From Planctomycetota bacterium (GTDB lineage Bacteria; Planctomycetota; Planctomycetia; Planctomycetales; Planctomycetaceae), in NCBI GenBank assembly GCA_023417655.1, contig JAEZFD010000044.1:51323-115322 (forward strand): a stretch of DNA of 64,000 bases. Reading direction: 5' to 3'. The notes below the pieces were generated by a model, which saw only the letters and a program-made list of their open reading frames with translations, was not told the DNA's origin and ran no database searches. The position numbers and the translations under genes were made by a program. Below, one piece after another: positions 43,935 through 52,470 of this stretch. Position 1 is the stretch's first letter; every line of letters starts with the position of its first letter.

Positions 43935-44807
43935 CTAATCGAGTCCCAGAAGCTCTCGCGCTCGCTGGTCCGCTGACTTGATCGCAGCTCGCTGGGGCGC
44001 GGCAGGTGCCGCCAGCTGCCTTGTCACGGCTGGAGAAGCTGACAGGCCCAAGAGTTGATTTGCTCGCTCACTCGGTGAGAGCTGACGGCCTCCCCGATTC
44101 CTCAGTGACGCGGAGAGCTGCCTGCTTTCCCCGGTATCGGGTGGAAGAATCGAGTTCACCTTCAGGGCGAGTCGGATCGCGTAGGATTCCAGGGTGTCGC
44201 CGGGTTCGACTTCGACCTGTGTTCCCGGGGAGACGTGATCCAGGAGGCGATTGAACTCGCGGGCGAGGGTGTCGATGTTCAATGTGGGAACCTTTGCTGA
44301 AAGCTGCTGAAAGGAACGTTGGTTGGAAACGATTGTCGACCGTGTCTGGTTCTTCATCGCCGAGAGCTGAACGAAGGGGGCCTGTCCCGGAACGGCACCG
44401 TGATCAACGATCGCGATATGCGTCAGCGATTCGTCCCAGGACTTTCCGGCCTGAGTCTGCCAGCGGGGAACCACACTTACGGAAACTTGCCGGTTCATCG
44501 CGGTGAGGGTTCGGGCGACCTCTGGGCTGACTTCGAATTCAGCGAAGAGGGCATCTTCTTCCCGCCAGATCCGTTTGATGTCGGTGATTCCGGCCGTGGC
44601 GGCATCTCCGAAGGGAACGTTGGCACAGTGCCCCCATTGCAGGGGATGCCGATAGCCCGCCGCCAGCTGACTCGCGAAGTTACGAGCCAGCCGGTCGAGA
44701 GTTTCCCGGGTGACGGTCCAGAACGTCGGTTTCCCGTCCGGCGTGTAGCCGGTGAGCCATCGACCGACCTTGAGGACATCTTTTCGGAGACGCACTTTCG
44801 CGGGCAT
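43935..44807 (-). CDS. Mu gpI-like prohead protease/scaffold
   Basis: The 290-residue protein has a protease-like N-terminal half: LQWGHCANVPFGDAATAGIT, NRQVSVSVVPRW and HIAIVDHGAVPGQAPFVQLS, the last being the phage Mu I-protein pattern where the Ala-Ile-Val-Asp turn precedes P-G-Q. The C-terminal half is Ala/Gln/Ser-rich, like the scaffold part of these proteins. In Mu-type phages it cleaves itself and the capsid during head assembly; here no capsid gene follows. AGAAGG lies 7 bases before the ATG at 44807. Confidence 0.65.
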   Translation of the reverse strand: MPAKVRLRKDVLKVGRWLTGYTPDGKPTFWTVTRETLDRLARNFASQLAAGYRHPLQWGHCANVPFGDAATAGITDIKRIWREEDALFAEFEVSPEVARTLTAMNRQVSVSVVPRWQTQAGKSWDESLTHIAIVDHGAVPGQAPFVQLSAMKNQTRSTIVSNQRSFQQLSAKVPTLNIDTLAREFNRLLDHVSPGTQVEVEPGDTLESYAIRLALKVNSILPPDTGESRQLSASLRNRGGRQLSPSERANQLLGLSASPAVTRQLAAPAAPQRAAIKSADQRARELLGLD

Positions 44808-44819
44808 GGGCAAACCTTC

Positions 44820-45590
44820 TTAATTCTTGGCCGGCTCTGAGTCGTCGGGCTCAATGAAAATCTTCTTGGAAACTTTCAGGTCCTGAGGGTGGAGCCGGGC
44901 CTTGTCCTCGGGAGTCTGAAAGAGCAGCGGATTGCCGGTTTTGATCCGCTGAAGTTCTTGTCGGCCGCGTTTGATCTTCTGGACTCCCTTCTGCAGTTCT
45001 TTGAAACGCTGAGTGAGGAATCGTGAGTCTTCGATGTCTTCAGGCGTGTTTTCCTCCTGAAACTTCTGCAGCCGCCTCTCAGCTGCTTCGAGATCTGCGT
45101 CAGAGACCGTTCCGGTGAGTTCCACCACTTCCCGGACGGCACGTTCCGCCCGCTGGAGATCCTCGTCCGAGAGATTGAGAGCCGCCTGGATCTCCTTTGG
45201 GTTGTGCTGCTGAACGCCGAACAGGTGATCGGAGAGATCCGCCCAGAGCTTTCGTCGCATTCGCTCCCGCGCGACCAGTTCCGCGGCTTCCACGTTGTTC
45301 AGATTCCGCACGCTATGGGAGCTTTCTTTGGCAGCCCGGCGCCGTTCGTCTGCGGGAAGGCTTCGATATCGCGAGGCGCTCATACCGTACTCAACTCCGC
45401 CCCTCCCGTTTCTGCTACGTTCACCGACCGGAACGACGATCGACTCGAAGTGCGCTCGCGTTGCAGGAACGAAGTAAACGATGCGCTCGTAGATCAGGGA
45501 AGGATCCCCGTTGGGGGGAACATAGTTCTGCTCGAGGATCGGCTCGGAGAAGAGTTCTTGCCGGATATCGGGAACGATCACGTCGGACAT
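44820..45590 (-). CDS. Hypothetical coiled-coil protein of the morphogenesis block
   Basis: The 256-residue protein has a beta-rich N-terminal third (LIYERIVYFVPATRAHFESI) and a long helical remainder (~90-235) rich in Glu, Arg and Leu, including DLQRAERAVREVVELTGTVS and RFKELQKGVQKIKRGRQELQ. I do not recognise it. Its place between the tape-measure-like gene and the protease suggests a structural or assembly role. It does not resemble a major capsid protein. Confidence 0.6.
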   Translation of the reverse strand: MSDVIVPDIRQELFSEPILEQNYVPPNGDPSLIYERIVYFVPATRAHFESIVVPVGERSRNGRGGVEYGMSASRYRSLPADERRRAAKESSHSVRNLNNVEAAELVARERMRRKLWADLSDHLFGVQQHNPKEIQAALNLSDEDLQRAERAVREVVELTGTVSDADLEAAERRLQKFQEENTPEDIEDSRFLTQRFKELQKGVQKIKRGRQELQRIKTGNPLLFQTPEDKARLHPQDLKVSKKIFIEPDDSEPAKN

Positions 45591-45634
45591 GGGTATTTGC
45601 TTTCAATTGAAGAGGGTGAACACTGCGGGATTCG

Positions 45635-47650
45635 TTACCGTCCGCCGCCCATTTGTGCGCGGCGGCGTTGATTACTGGATGCCTGCTGAATGAATTTGTC
45701 GAGGTGTCGTACTTTCGCCTGAAGGTCCGCGGTTTCCTGCTGGCTTTGCAGGAGCAGGTCAGTGGTCTTGTGGAGCGCCTGTACGACCTGTTGATTGAGT
45801 TGGCCGTTGGCCTGTGCGGCGTCCAGAGTCGACTTGATGTGACTCTCCTGAGCCGCCTGCAGTTCCTTCGGGTTGACAGTCCCCTGGACGAGTTCCCGGC
45901 GTGCTCTGGCTTCTTCGGCTTGGCGGGCTCGCTTTTGCTGGTCTGCCAGTCGGGTCCGTTCCCGCTCCTGCTGCTGTCGCAACTTTTCCGACTGGATCTC
46001 AGCGGTCCGGGGGTCTTCTTCCGCAATCTGGACCGCCCGTCGCTCGGCCTCGGCCTTCTGACGCGCTTCGAGCTCCTGACGCTGCTGCTGGAACTCCGCT
46101 GTTTTTCGACGATTCGCGAGGGCTTCAGCTGCCTGGTTGAGTTCCTGCCGGGTGGCTCGCGGAATCTCTCCTGATTCCCGGGCATCCGCGACCTGCTTTT
46201 CAATGTCGTCGGCGATCTTGCGGGCTGCTGTATCGATGGCACTTCCAGCGGCAGCCGCTTGTCGGGCGGGCTGAGCGGCTGGATTCTGTGGTCCCGCCTG
46301 CTGAGGAACCGCAGCTTTCTCCGCTGCCTCCGCCTGCTTCCTGGTCTGCAATTCCATGAGCTTCTGCAGTTCGCTCATGTAGGCCTGATTGATCCGGGTC
46401 ACAAGTCGGCCATAGTCCTCCCAGCTCATGTTCAACGTCTTGCGAAGCTCTTCTGCCTGCTTGAGCCGCTCGGTCCGGTTCAGCTCGACCTGATCACGGG
46501 ACGCTTTCTCGGGATCGATCTCGACGGTGATCTCGTTTTCCAGATCAGACAGCCGTTTCCTGTCGGCCGGCTTCTTTTCTTCCTGTTTCCGCTTCTGCTC
46601 TTCGAGCTCTTTCAACCTCTCCTGATGAGCTCGCTTCTCTTCTTCGCGTCGCTTCCGCTCAGCCACTTGCTGCGCCGCTGACAACTTTGTTCGCAGGCCT
46701 GCGATCTCCTGAAACCGCTCGACCTGCTGGCGATGGGATTCCGCGTTGGCGGCTTCCAGCTCTTGCTGCTCCTTCTTCAGTCGGGCAATCAGCGCTCGCG
46801 TTTCTTTGTCGTGAATGGTGATCAGACCTTTCCCGGGAACCGGGAGGTCTTTCTGGGCTTCCTGAATTTCCTTCTTCAGCGTTTCCAGGCGGGATTCACG
46901 TTCTTCCCGATCTTTGACAATCTGATCAGTCATCTGCTCCTGGATGGCGATCTGGTCCTTCAGATCCTCCACGGTCTGCGTCGCGCTTTGAGAATCGGCG
47001 CCTTTCAGCTTCTGCTCCCATTCCAGGCGTTCCTTCAGTTTCTGGATGTAGGCCTCCATGGCTTCCAGATGCCGCTTTGTGGCGGCCTCTGCTTCCTTCT
47101 CCGCCTCGGCCGAATCCATCAGGCCTGTGATCAGCGTCGCGAGCAGGCCAGCGCTGACGGTCAATGCGGCTCCCCACGGCCCGCCCAGCAGATTCACAAG
47201 GCCCGTCAGTTTTGGGAGTGCGGCTTGAACTCCTCCCGTCACCCCTCCGGCCCCGAGACCTCGCGTCAGGTCGTAGAGCGTTTCGGTTAGCTGTTTTGTC
47301 GCTTCCCCCGCTCGCCGGTTCTGTGCTTCCAGCTCCTGAGTCGCCTTCTTCGCGGCACCTGAAGCGGTTGCGGTATTGCTGTGCTGTGATGCCAGATCCT
47401 TGGCCGCCTCCTTGATTGAGTCGAGGGCTGCAACGGCCTCCTTGTCGCCGATGCTCTGGACCGCTTCCGCGGCTTCGATTGCCTGCTTCTCGGCAGTGTC
47501 GAGGGATTCGGAGAGCTGATCAACGGCCCGATCAGAATCCCGTCCCATGGCCGTGGCTGTGGTCCCGATGCCTTCCAGGTCTCGAGAGAGCTGCTTCAGG
47601 CCGCGCTGCGCGGCTGCGATGTCCGTGCGGACGTTAAGCAAAGTAGCCAA
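45635..47650 (-). CDS. Tape-measure-like coiled-coil protein
   Basis: The 671-residue protein is mostly long Glu/Gln/Arg/Ala-rich helix. One hydrophobic segment occurs at ~140-180 (GPWGAALTVSAGLLATLITG). The N-terminus (RTDIAAAQRGLKQLSRDLEG) is a typical tail tape-measure start, and the gene overlaps a tail-chaperone-like gene, which is the normal neighbour. No ATG fits; a TTG at 47650 has GGAG 7 bases upstream, inside the preceding gene. Tape measures set tail length and leave with the DNA, but no tail tube gene is present here. Confidence 0.75.
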   Translation of the reverse strand: MATLLNVRTDIAAAQRGLKQLSRDLEGIGTTATAMGRDSDRAVDQLSESLDTAEKQAIEAAEAVQSIGDKEAVAALDSIKEAAKDLASQHSNTATASGAAKKATQELEAQNRRAGEATKQLTETLYDLTRGLGAGGVTGGVQAALPKLTGLVNLLGGPWGAALTVSAGLLATLITGLMDSAEAEKEAEAATKRHLEAMEAYIQKLKERLEWEQKLKGADSQSATQTVEDLKDQIAIQEQMTDQIVKDREERESRLETLKKEIQEAQKDLPVPGKGLITIHDKETRALIARLKKEQQELEAANAESHRQQVERFQEIAGLRTKLSAAQQVAERKRREEEKRAHQERLKELEEQKRKQEEKKPADRKRLSDLENEITVEIDPEKASRDQVELNRTERLKQAEELRKTLNMSWEDYGRLVTRINQAYMSELQKLMELQTRKQAEAAEKAAVPQQAGPQNPAAQPARQAAAAGSAIDTAARKIADDIEKQVADARESGEIPRATRQELNQAAEALANRRKTAEFQQQRQELEARQKAEAERRAVQIAEEDPRTAEIQSEKLRQQQERERTRLADQQKRARQAEEARARRELVQGTVNPKELQAAQESHIKSTLDAAQANGQLNQQVVQALHKTTDLLLQSQQETADLQAKVRHLDKFIQQASSNQRRRAQMGGGR

Positions 47651-47936
47651 GCGCCGTCTCCGTGATGTATTGGGTGAGCTTGTCAGACACTGAGAGGGCG
47701 AATTCCGGGTTGTCCTGAACTGCGTTCAGGAAAGTCATCCGGGAGAACGGAATCGGTTGTTGATCCCCGTCGAGAATTCCCTCCCAGCCTTCGACGTGGT
47801 CCAGCGCCACGACGTACATGTCTTGCATGTCGAGCGGTCGGCTCTCCTCGGCCGCATCCAGAGCGACTCGCAGAAGCTTCTTGGCGCTCATCGGTGCGAA
47901 TCGCAGGAGGAAGGTACCGTCAATTGTTTCAGTCAT
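47634..47936 (-). CDS. Tail assembly chaperone-like protein
   Basis: The 100-residue protein contains DHVEGWEGILDGDQQPIPFS, the W-G/D-G-x-P-I-P-F-S pattern of short proteins encoded just before tape-measure genes in many siphovirus and Mu-like prophages. It starts in an ATGA overlap with the gpG-like gene and its end overlaps the tape-measure start by 17 bases. No programmed frameshift signal was searched for in detail. Confidence 0.6.
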   Translation of the reverse strand: MTETIDGTFLLRFAPMSAKKLLRVALDAAEESRPLDMQDMYVVALDHVEGWEGILDGDQQPIPFSRMTFLNAVQDNPEFALSVSDKLTQYITETALGYFA

Positions 47937-48430
47937 GGTTTGATTCTTTGGTTCCAGAGGTCCGTCACCCATTGCTCAACAATCTCCTCGGCTGCGTCGA
48001 CCCACTCCTGAGGGATCGGGTCGGGGATGAGCGTGCGGGACTTGTCGAAGTATTTGGAATAGCGACGTCGAAAGCCGACGGTGACTTCGTTGCCCTGAAT
48101 CTCGATCGGGGCGGCATTCTCCGCAGCCTGAGAGGCGAGACCCGGCATCGCCGACGCCCGCATCAGACCGGTATCAACCCCGATCTGCGTCTGAGTGTTG
48201 CCGCCCTTCGCTCGCTTCGCCTTGCGTTTGATCGTCTTCGGGTCGAGTGGCTTCCACTGCGTCCCATCCGCACCGGACCCGCCACGTGACTTCGCTTCGA
48301 AGTCTTCCATGACGTATCCGGTCATTTCTGTTCCGACAGCGAGAAGCACATCCTCCAGCCCCTGCGAGAGAGAGTCTGCAATCTCACTGAGGTTGCGAGC
48401 ATCGGAGCTGGTCAGGGTGATCTTGATCAT
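47933..48430 (-). CDS. Phage virion morphogenesis protein (Mu gpG-like)
   Basis: The 165-residue protein matches the phage virion morphogenesis family: the basic GTQWKPLDPKTIKRK, then DTGLMRASAM, then the beta-rich VTVGFRRRYSKYFDKSRTLI near the C-terminus. These proteins complete the tail or head-tail joint. The gene lies 114 bp after the terminase gene. In Mu-type order the portal and gpF genes would sit in that gap but are absent. It is coupled by ATGA to the next gene. Confidence 0.8.
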   Translation of the reverse strand: MIKITLTSSDARNLSEIADSLSQGLEDVLLAVGTEMTGYVMEDFEAKSRGGSGADGTQWKPLDPKTIKRKAKRAKGGNTQTQIGVDTGLMRASAMPGLASQAAENAAPIEIQGNEVTVGFRRRYSKYFDKSRTLIPDPIPQEWVDAAEEIVEQWVTDLWNQRIKP

Positions 48431-48544
48431 GGCGGCTCACTCGTTATCCGCTGTCGGCGGTCAGATTCTCATTTCGCGACCATGCGGCGATGACCGCAAA
48501 ATTTCAGAGGGGATCATTTCCCAGTCGAGACGGTCGGGGCTCGC

Positions 48545-49954
48545 TCAGAAGACTCGCTTCAATGGCGGACGACGATAGCCCCGGTCACCGGGAACGAGAG
48601 CAGGGGAACTCGCCGGGAGGGATCCGCTGCGTTTTGCCGGCTGAATCGTCTTGATCGCCAGCAGCGCCAGCTGAAATGCTGTCGCTAGGTCACCGTGTCC
48701 CGCTCCGTCTCGCGGTGACTCCAGCCGGAAGCCGTAGCTCTTTTCGATGACGCGAAGTTTCCGCAGGTCTGCCAGGAGTTCCCCATCCGGATAGAGGGTG
48801 ATGTTCCGGGAGTTGAACGCTTCGAGGGTGGCCGTTGCCATCGCCTGCAGGTTGGAGCCGCTGAAGGTCACCTCCCGCATGGGCACTCGGTCCCGGAGAC
48901 GCTGCCTCATCAGCTCACTCTGCCACGGATCATAGGCCACCCCACAGCGGAATCGGGCTGCGGTCGTCCGGACGCAGTCTTCCACTTCCATGAGATCAAC
49001 GGTGCCGGAGACCGTCGGAGCCCAGGTCCGCGTGTAGGCCAGCTTCAGCTTGCCGGCTCGATCTTTTCCCAGGACGCAGAGGGCGGACTTGTCGCGACGG
49101 ATGCCCAGATCCAGACCGGCAGCGAATGCAAAGCCCTCTTCGCTTCCCATCATCGGAGCATGATCGGCACAGACGGCGCTGTCGATCGCTTCCCCGGTGA
49201 GTGCGTCACCGCAGCCGCTCGACCACTGATTCAGCCAGAGCCGACGGAAGGCAATATCCGGGAGCAGGAGTTGCTGTTCTGCCAGTCGATCAGGAGTGAT
49301 CCACGAAGCAACCGGGCCTTCCTGCCGGGAGAAGTACCAGTCGCCGCTCTCCCGGATCAGTTCCCGTGTCTCATATTGCCAGCTGTCGGTCCAGCCGGCG
49401 TTCGTAATCACCAGCAGCAGGCAGCGGGCTTTCTTCGCAGCCGTGGAGAGCAGGGAATCCCAGAGGTCCCGGCGCGGCCAGTGTGTCAGCTCGTCACAGA
49501 CGATGAAGTCGACCAGCAGGCCATAGGAGGACATCGCATCGGAGCTGATGATCTCCAGCGTGGAACCGGTCTTCTTGTTCACGACACGCAGTTGCTGCAC
49601 ATCGATGATCTGACTCCAGCCGTTGGACGCGACCAGTCGTTCAATCGCATCCCGCAGGATCTTCCCCTGATCCTTGTCCGCGGCAGCGGCAATGCCGGTG
49701 AGCTTGTCCGGGGAGAAGACGAGGGCCCAGAGAACCATCAGGGCGATATCGGACGTCTTGCTGTGACCGCGAGACCGCTCCAGCCAGGCACGTCGACAGG
49801 GACTGTCCACCTGAATGCCAGCAAGCTGTGACCAGCCCCCGTCCATCGCCGTGAAGTCCTGCTCCTGCCAGGGCTCGATCAGATCAGCCAGCAGCTGCAG
49901 CTCGCCATTTGAATCGATGCAGATCGCGTTGCGGTACTCGTGCGGGTTCATCAT
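48545..49954 (-). CDS. Terminase large subunit
   Basis: The 469-residue packaging motor has an ATPase domain with Walker A-like SRGHSKT (61-67) and Walker B FIVCDEL (Asp154-Glu155). The RNase H-like nuclease follows with LDLGIRRDKSALCV (Asp282), VAYDPWQSELMRQRL and the final acidic GAGHGDLATAF. All key residues are present, so the enzyme should package and cut DNA. It starts in an ATGA overlap with the small-subunit candidate. An active terminase without an encoded portal or capsid is the main oddity of the element. Confidence 0.92.
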   Translation of the reverse strand: MMNPHEYRNAICIDSNGELQLLADLIEPWQEQDFTAMDGGWSQLAGIQVDSPCRRAWLERSRGHSKTSDIALMVLWALVFSPDKLTGIAAAADKDQGKILRDAIERLVASNGWSQIIDVQQLRVVNKKTGSTLEIISSDAMSSYGLLVDFIVCDELTHWPRRDLWDSLLSTAAKKARCLLLVITNAGWTDSWQYETRELIRESGDWYFSRQEGPVASWITPDRLAEQQLLLPDIAFRRLWLNQWSSGCGDALTGEAIDSAVCADHAPMMGSEEGFAFAAGLDLGIRRDKSALCVLGKDRAGKLKLAYTRTWAPTVSGTVDLMEVEDCVRTTAARFRCGVAYDPWQSELMRQRLRDRVPMREVTFSGSNLQAMATATLEAFNSRNITLYPDGELLADLRKLRVIEKSYGFRLESPRDGAGHGDLATAFQLALLAIKTIQPAKRSGSLPASSPALVPGDRGYRRPPLKRVF

Positions 49955-50472
49955 GGTTCATTGCCTGTTGCTGAGACGTCGAAAATGGCCCCGTCCGCGA
50001 GATGGCGATCGAGGATGACGTCTGGTTCGGGGACAGCTTGTTCAATGCGAGAGGGGCGATTCTGGAGAGCGCGGGCACGCAATTGAGCCTCGGGGTCAAA
50101 CTCGTTCTTGCGGGAGGTAAGGTTCAGAGCGTTGATCACCTTGTCTCGCTCACTCGACGCCCGGGCGATGTCGCGGGAGAAGGCCAGGAGTTCCGCTGGC
50201 TGGAGAAGATCCGCACGGAGACGCAGCCAGCGCTGAGCCAGCATCGCATGCCGTTCCCAGCGGACCGCGCTCTGGATCTGGGCTGCCGCCACGATGTCGA
50301 TCTGGCCGTGAACACTCAGGACCGCGTCTTCCAGTTGGCGCCGAAGTTCGTCGATGGCGTGTCGGATCGAATTGCAACCGGGAGGAAGTCGTCCGGCTCG
50401 TAGTCCGTGCCTGAGACTGTTGCGATTCCCCGACGGGGCACCGCGATGGTTTGGGCCCTGTTGTTTACTCAT
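49951..50472 (-). CDS. Terminase small subunit candidate
   Basis: The 173-residue protein starts with a basic, Gly/Asn-rich leader (HRGAPSGNRNSLRHGLRAGR) and continues as helices (IRHAIDELRRQLEDAVLSVH, AAAQIQSAVRWERHAMLAQR). The leader is common in proteins encoded next to phage terminase genes in planctomycetes. It overlaps the large subunit gene by 4 bases, supporting a DNA-recognition role in packaging. Similarity to known TerS proteins is weak, so the name rests mainly on position, size and basic N-terminus. Confidence 0.65.
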   Translation of the reverse strand: MSKQQGPNHRGAPSGNRNSLRHGLRAGRLPPGCNSIRHAIDELRRQLEDAVLSVHGQIDIVAAAQIQSAVRWERHAMLAQRWLRLRADLLQPAELLAFSRDIARASSERDKVINALNLTSRKNEFDPEAQLRARALQNRPSRIEQAVPEPDVILDRHLADGAIFDVSATGNEP

Positions 50473-50525
50473 GGTTTAGACCGCCTGCCGAAGTGGCTGA
50501 TTCAGGATGAAAACGGCGTGTTTCT

Positions 50526-50541
50526 GGTAGGTTGTGGCAGT
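50526..50541 (+). repeat. 16-bp motif shared with the attL region
   Basis: GGTAGGTTGTGGCAGT matches 37563-37578 with one difference. The shared motif links this non-coding region with the attL arm-site cluster. Confidence 0.5.
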
Positions 50542-50690
50542 GGAAACTCTGCAAGTGTTTATCGATTAAGGCGTTGCGGGTTTGACGTTTTGCTAGTTCA
50601 GCAAGCGCTCACAAAAAGACGCTGAATTTTTGATCTCGATCGGGGAAGTTCCGGGAGGGGTCCCCTCGTCTCGTTACCCCATTCCCCACT

Positions 50691-50821
50691 GGTCTGGTCT
50701 GTCTCACGGACCACTCTCTCTCCTGGTTCGCAGGGAACGTTCCGGACAGGGTGGTCTGGTCTGCCCCCTTTAGGGGCGGACCGTACCAGCCCGGGAACGT
50801 GTGGTCTGCCGGTCTGGTCTG
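50691..50821 (+). repeat. Iteron-like GGTCTGGTCTG repeats upstream of terS
   Basis: Perfect 11-bp copies start at 50691, 50753 and 50811, 62 and 58 bases apart, with extra GGTCTG half-units at 50803-50808 and near 50823. Repeats next to a small terminase gene are typical of cos/pac sites; repeats next to a helicase gene are typical of origins. Both readings fit. Confidence 0.65.
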
Positions 50822-50833
50822 ATGGTCTATGAG

Positions 50834-52006
50834 CTACAGACCGGGTACTAATCGAAGGCATTCCTGCGACTCCGTTTCGATGAAAATTGTCTCAATCGCT
50901 CCCTCTTCGATGAGCTGACTTGCCAGCTTGTTCAGTCGATCTGCTCCCATGCCGGCGAGGGTTCGTAATGACCTGCGTGTTCGTGGGCCACCAGCAAGCA
51001 CGGCGAGGATCTTGCCTTTTCCCTCCTGATCCTTCTGTTGCTGACGCTGATCTCCCCCCGGTTTGGCTTTCTTCAACAGAGCCGGATCGAGACCGTCCGC
51101 CAGTGTCCAGAGCGGGAAGTCCCAGCGGAGAACGATGGGATCAATCGGGGCGAATGACCGGAGTGCCGCGTCCATGACAACGCAGCCCTCTTCCTCGTGT
51201 GGCCTCAAGACGATGTGACTGTCGACGGCCCGGGCGATGCTTCCCGCTCCGGAACCGACGTCAACGACATCCTTTTCAGTCTGAGAGCCCTTCGACTGAT
51301 GGTGAATGAACAGGAAAGCGGCGCCGGTCGAAGCGGCGTAGGAGTCCATGAGATTGAACACCTGGGCCATTGCCGCGTTGTCGTTCTCTGAAGTCCCGGC
51401 TGGGATCATTCGATAGAGGGGATCGAGGATGATCAGCTTGTAGGCATCTTTCTCGAACGCATCGAGGACCGGTGCCAGATCGAGAAGGCTCCTGATTCGT
51501 CCCCGCATGGGGAGGACGTGAAAGAGGTCCTGATAGTCCTCTGGCTGCAGGTGCATCGCGTTGGCGACGTTTGGGATTCGACTGGCTAGGTTCTCCGGAT
51601 GGAGTTCGTAGTCAATGAGCAGAACCCGGCCTTGAGTGCATTCGTACTTTCCCCAGAGCCAAAAGCCTGATGCGACATTCAGCCCGATGTAGTACGCCAG
51701 CCAGCTTTTTCCCAGCTTCGACTTCGCGTGAATTCCGCCTGTTTCCCCCTCTCGAAGCAATCCATTGATGATGGGCGGCTTGAGACAAGGGTAGGAGGTC
51801 GCGAGTTCAGCGATCGAGAGCGGGCGATACTCGTTAACGACAGAGTCTTGTTCCGCCGCTTCACTTTGAACGGGGGCAGGCTCTCCGAAGCGTTCACTGG
51901 GTGGCAGGTATGGCTCGAGCTCTTCCGGCTCGATCGCCATCCCTGAATCACCAGCGGCCGCGACGTTGGCAAGCCAGCCGTCAACTTCCCGGACGGAGTC
52001 AATCAT
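50834..52006 (-). CDS. RepA-like hexameric helicase/ATPase (AAA_25/RecA fold)
   Basis: The 390-residue protein has a RecA-type ATPase core at ~80-290: Walker A AKSKLGKSW (Lys100-Ser101), Walker B LIILDPLYRM (Asp195) and the sensor FLFIHHQSKG. This matches the RepA/AAA_25 helicases of RSF1010-type plasmids and phage satellites. A Gln-rich linker leads to a C-terminal winged-helix segment (KILAVLAGGPRTRRSLRTLA, GADRLNKLASQLIEEGAIET). It should unwind the element's origin. Its ATG overlaps the preceding gene by 4 bases. The iteron-like repeats lie just past its stop. Confidence 0.85.
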   Translation of the reverse strand: MIDSVREVDGWLANVAAAGDSGMAIEPEELEPYLPPSERFGEPAPVQSEAAEQDSVVNEYRPLSIAELATSYPCLKPPIINGLLREGETGGIHAKSKLGKSWLAYYIGLNVASGFWLWGKYECTQGRVLLIDYELHPENLASRIPNVANAMHLQPEDYQDLFHVLPMRGRIRSLLDLAPVLDAFEKDAYKLIILDPLYRMIPAGTSENDNAAMAQVFNLMDSYAASTGAAFLFIHHQSKGSQTEKDVVDVGSGAGSIARAVDSHIVLRPHEEEGCVVMDAALRSFAPIDPIVLRWDFPLWTLADGLDPALLKKAKPGGDQRQQQKDQEGKGKILAVLAGGPRTRRSLRTLAGMGADRLNKLASQLIEEGAIETIFIETESQECLRLVPGL

Positions 52007-52404
52007 ACGTTGTGCCCATCCCCCCGCATTTCAGTGACGATGGCCCGCACCAGATCGCCGTTTGTATTGAGGGCTTGGATCAACTCACGACGAAAGGCCG
52101 CATCCTTCTTGATCGACTCCACCAGGCGATGCTGCGGAGCGAAGGGGATGAGAGTCGGTTCCATCGGGCCCCGAATCGCTTCAGGAGCCTGCGGATTCGG
52201 TCGTCGGGTTTTCGTGAAGGGGTCAATGACAAAGGGCGGTTGATACTTTGTCGGATCAAAAGCGGGACGCACTGGTTCGAAAGGCACGGCGTCAGCTGCA
52301 GGGGCCGGGAGCCCGGTGTATTTACGTCCGATTGCGTGAGAAACAGGGCCCCAGTCCGATTTATCAACTTCAGGAGTTGATTCCGTAGCATGCGGCGATA
52401 GCAT
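52003..52404 (-). CDS. Hypothetical protein of the replication block
   Basis: The 133-residue protein has AAGGA 7 bases before its ATG and is coupled by ATGA to the helicase gene. The first ~90 residues are Pro-rich and probably disordered; the last ~45 form a helix (FRRELIQALNTNGDLVRAIV). It may be a helicase loader or origin factor, but this is only inferred from coupling. Confidence 0.6.
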   Translation of the reverse strand: MLSPHATESTPEVDKSDWGPVSHAIGRKYTGLPAPAADAVPFEPVRPAFDPTKYQPPFVIDPFTKTRRPNPQAPEAIRGPMEPTLIPFAPQHRLVESIKKDAAFRRELIQALNTNGDLVRAIVTEMRGDGHNV

Positions 52405-52443
52405 GGGAACGTCCTTGTGAGAGAGGATGAATCAACAGCACAG

Positions 52444-52461
52444 CCCCGGTTGCAGCCGGGG
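52444..52461 (-). terminator. Short GC hairpin after the DUF1580-like gene
   Basis: CCCCGG and CCGGGG pair around TTGCAG, 10 bases past the stop of the minus-strand gene at 52471. There is no T-run, so attenuation or pausing is as likely as termination. Confidence 0.4.
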
Positions 52462-52470
52462 TTGTCGCGT

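Larger units (their letters stand above)
50473..50833. other. Non-coding control region between replication and packaging genes
   Basis: A 361-bp stretch without a trusted gene. It contains three GGTCTGGTCTG repeats (50691-50821), two copies of GGGAACGT (50733-50740 and 50793-50800) and a 16-bp motif also found beside attL (50526-50541). It probably combines a promoter for the terminase operon with a packaging site or replication origin. Confidence 0.6.

Noticed and set aside
45653..47290. Long plus-strand frames, very Leu/Phe-rich
   Set aside because: They mirror the Glu/Gln/Lys-rich codons of the tape-measure-like gene on the opposite strand; the hydrophobicity is an artefact.
49160..49831. 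Plus-strand frame of 223 codons
   Set aside because: It is antisense to the terminase large subunit, whose catalytic motifs are intact.
50598..50861. Minus-strand frame of 87 codons across the repeats
   Set aside because: It overlaps the helicase end, has no ribosome site and consists of Arg/Pro/Gly-rich translation of the repeats.
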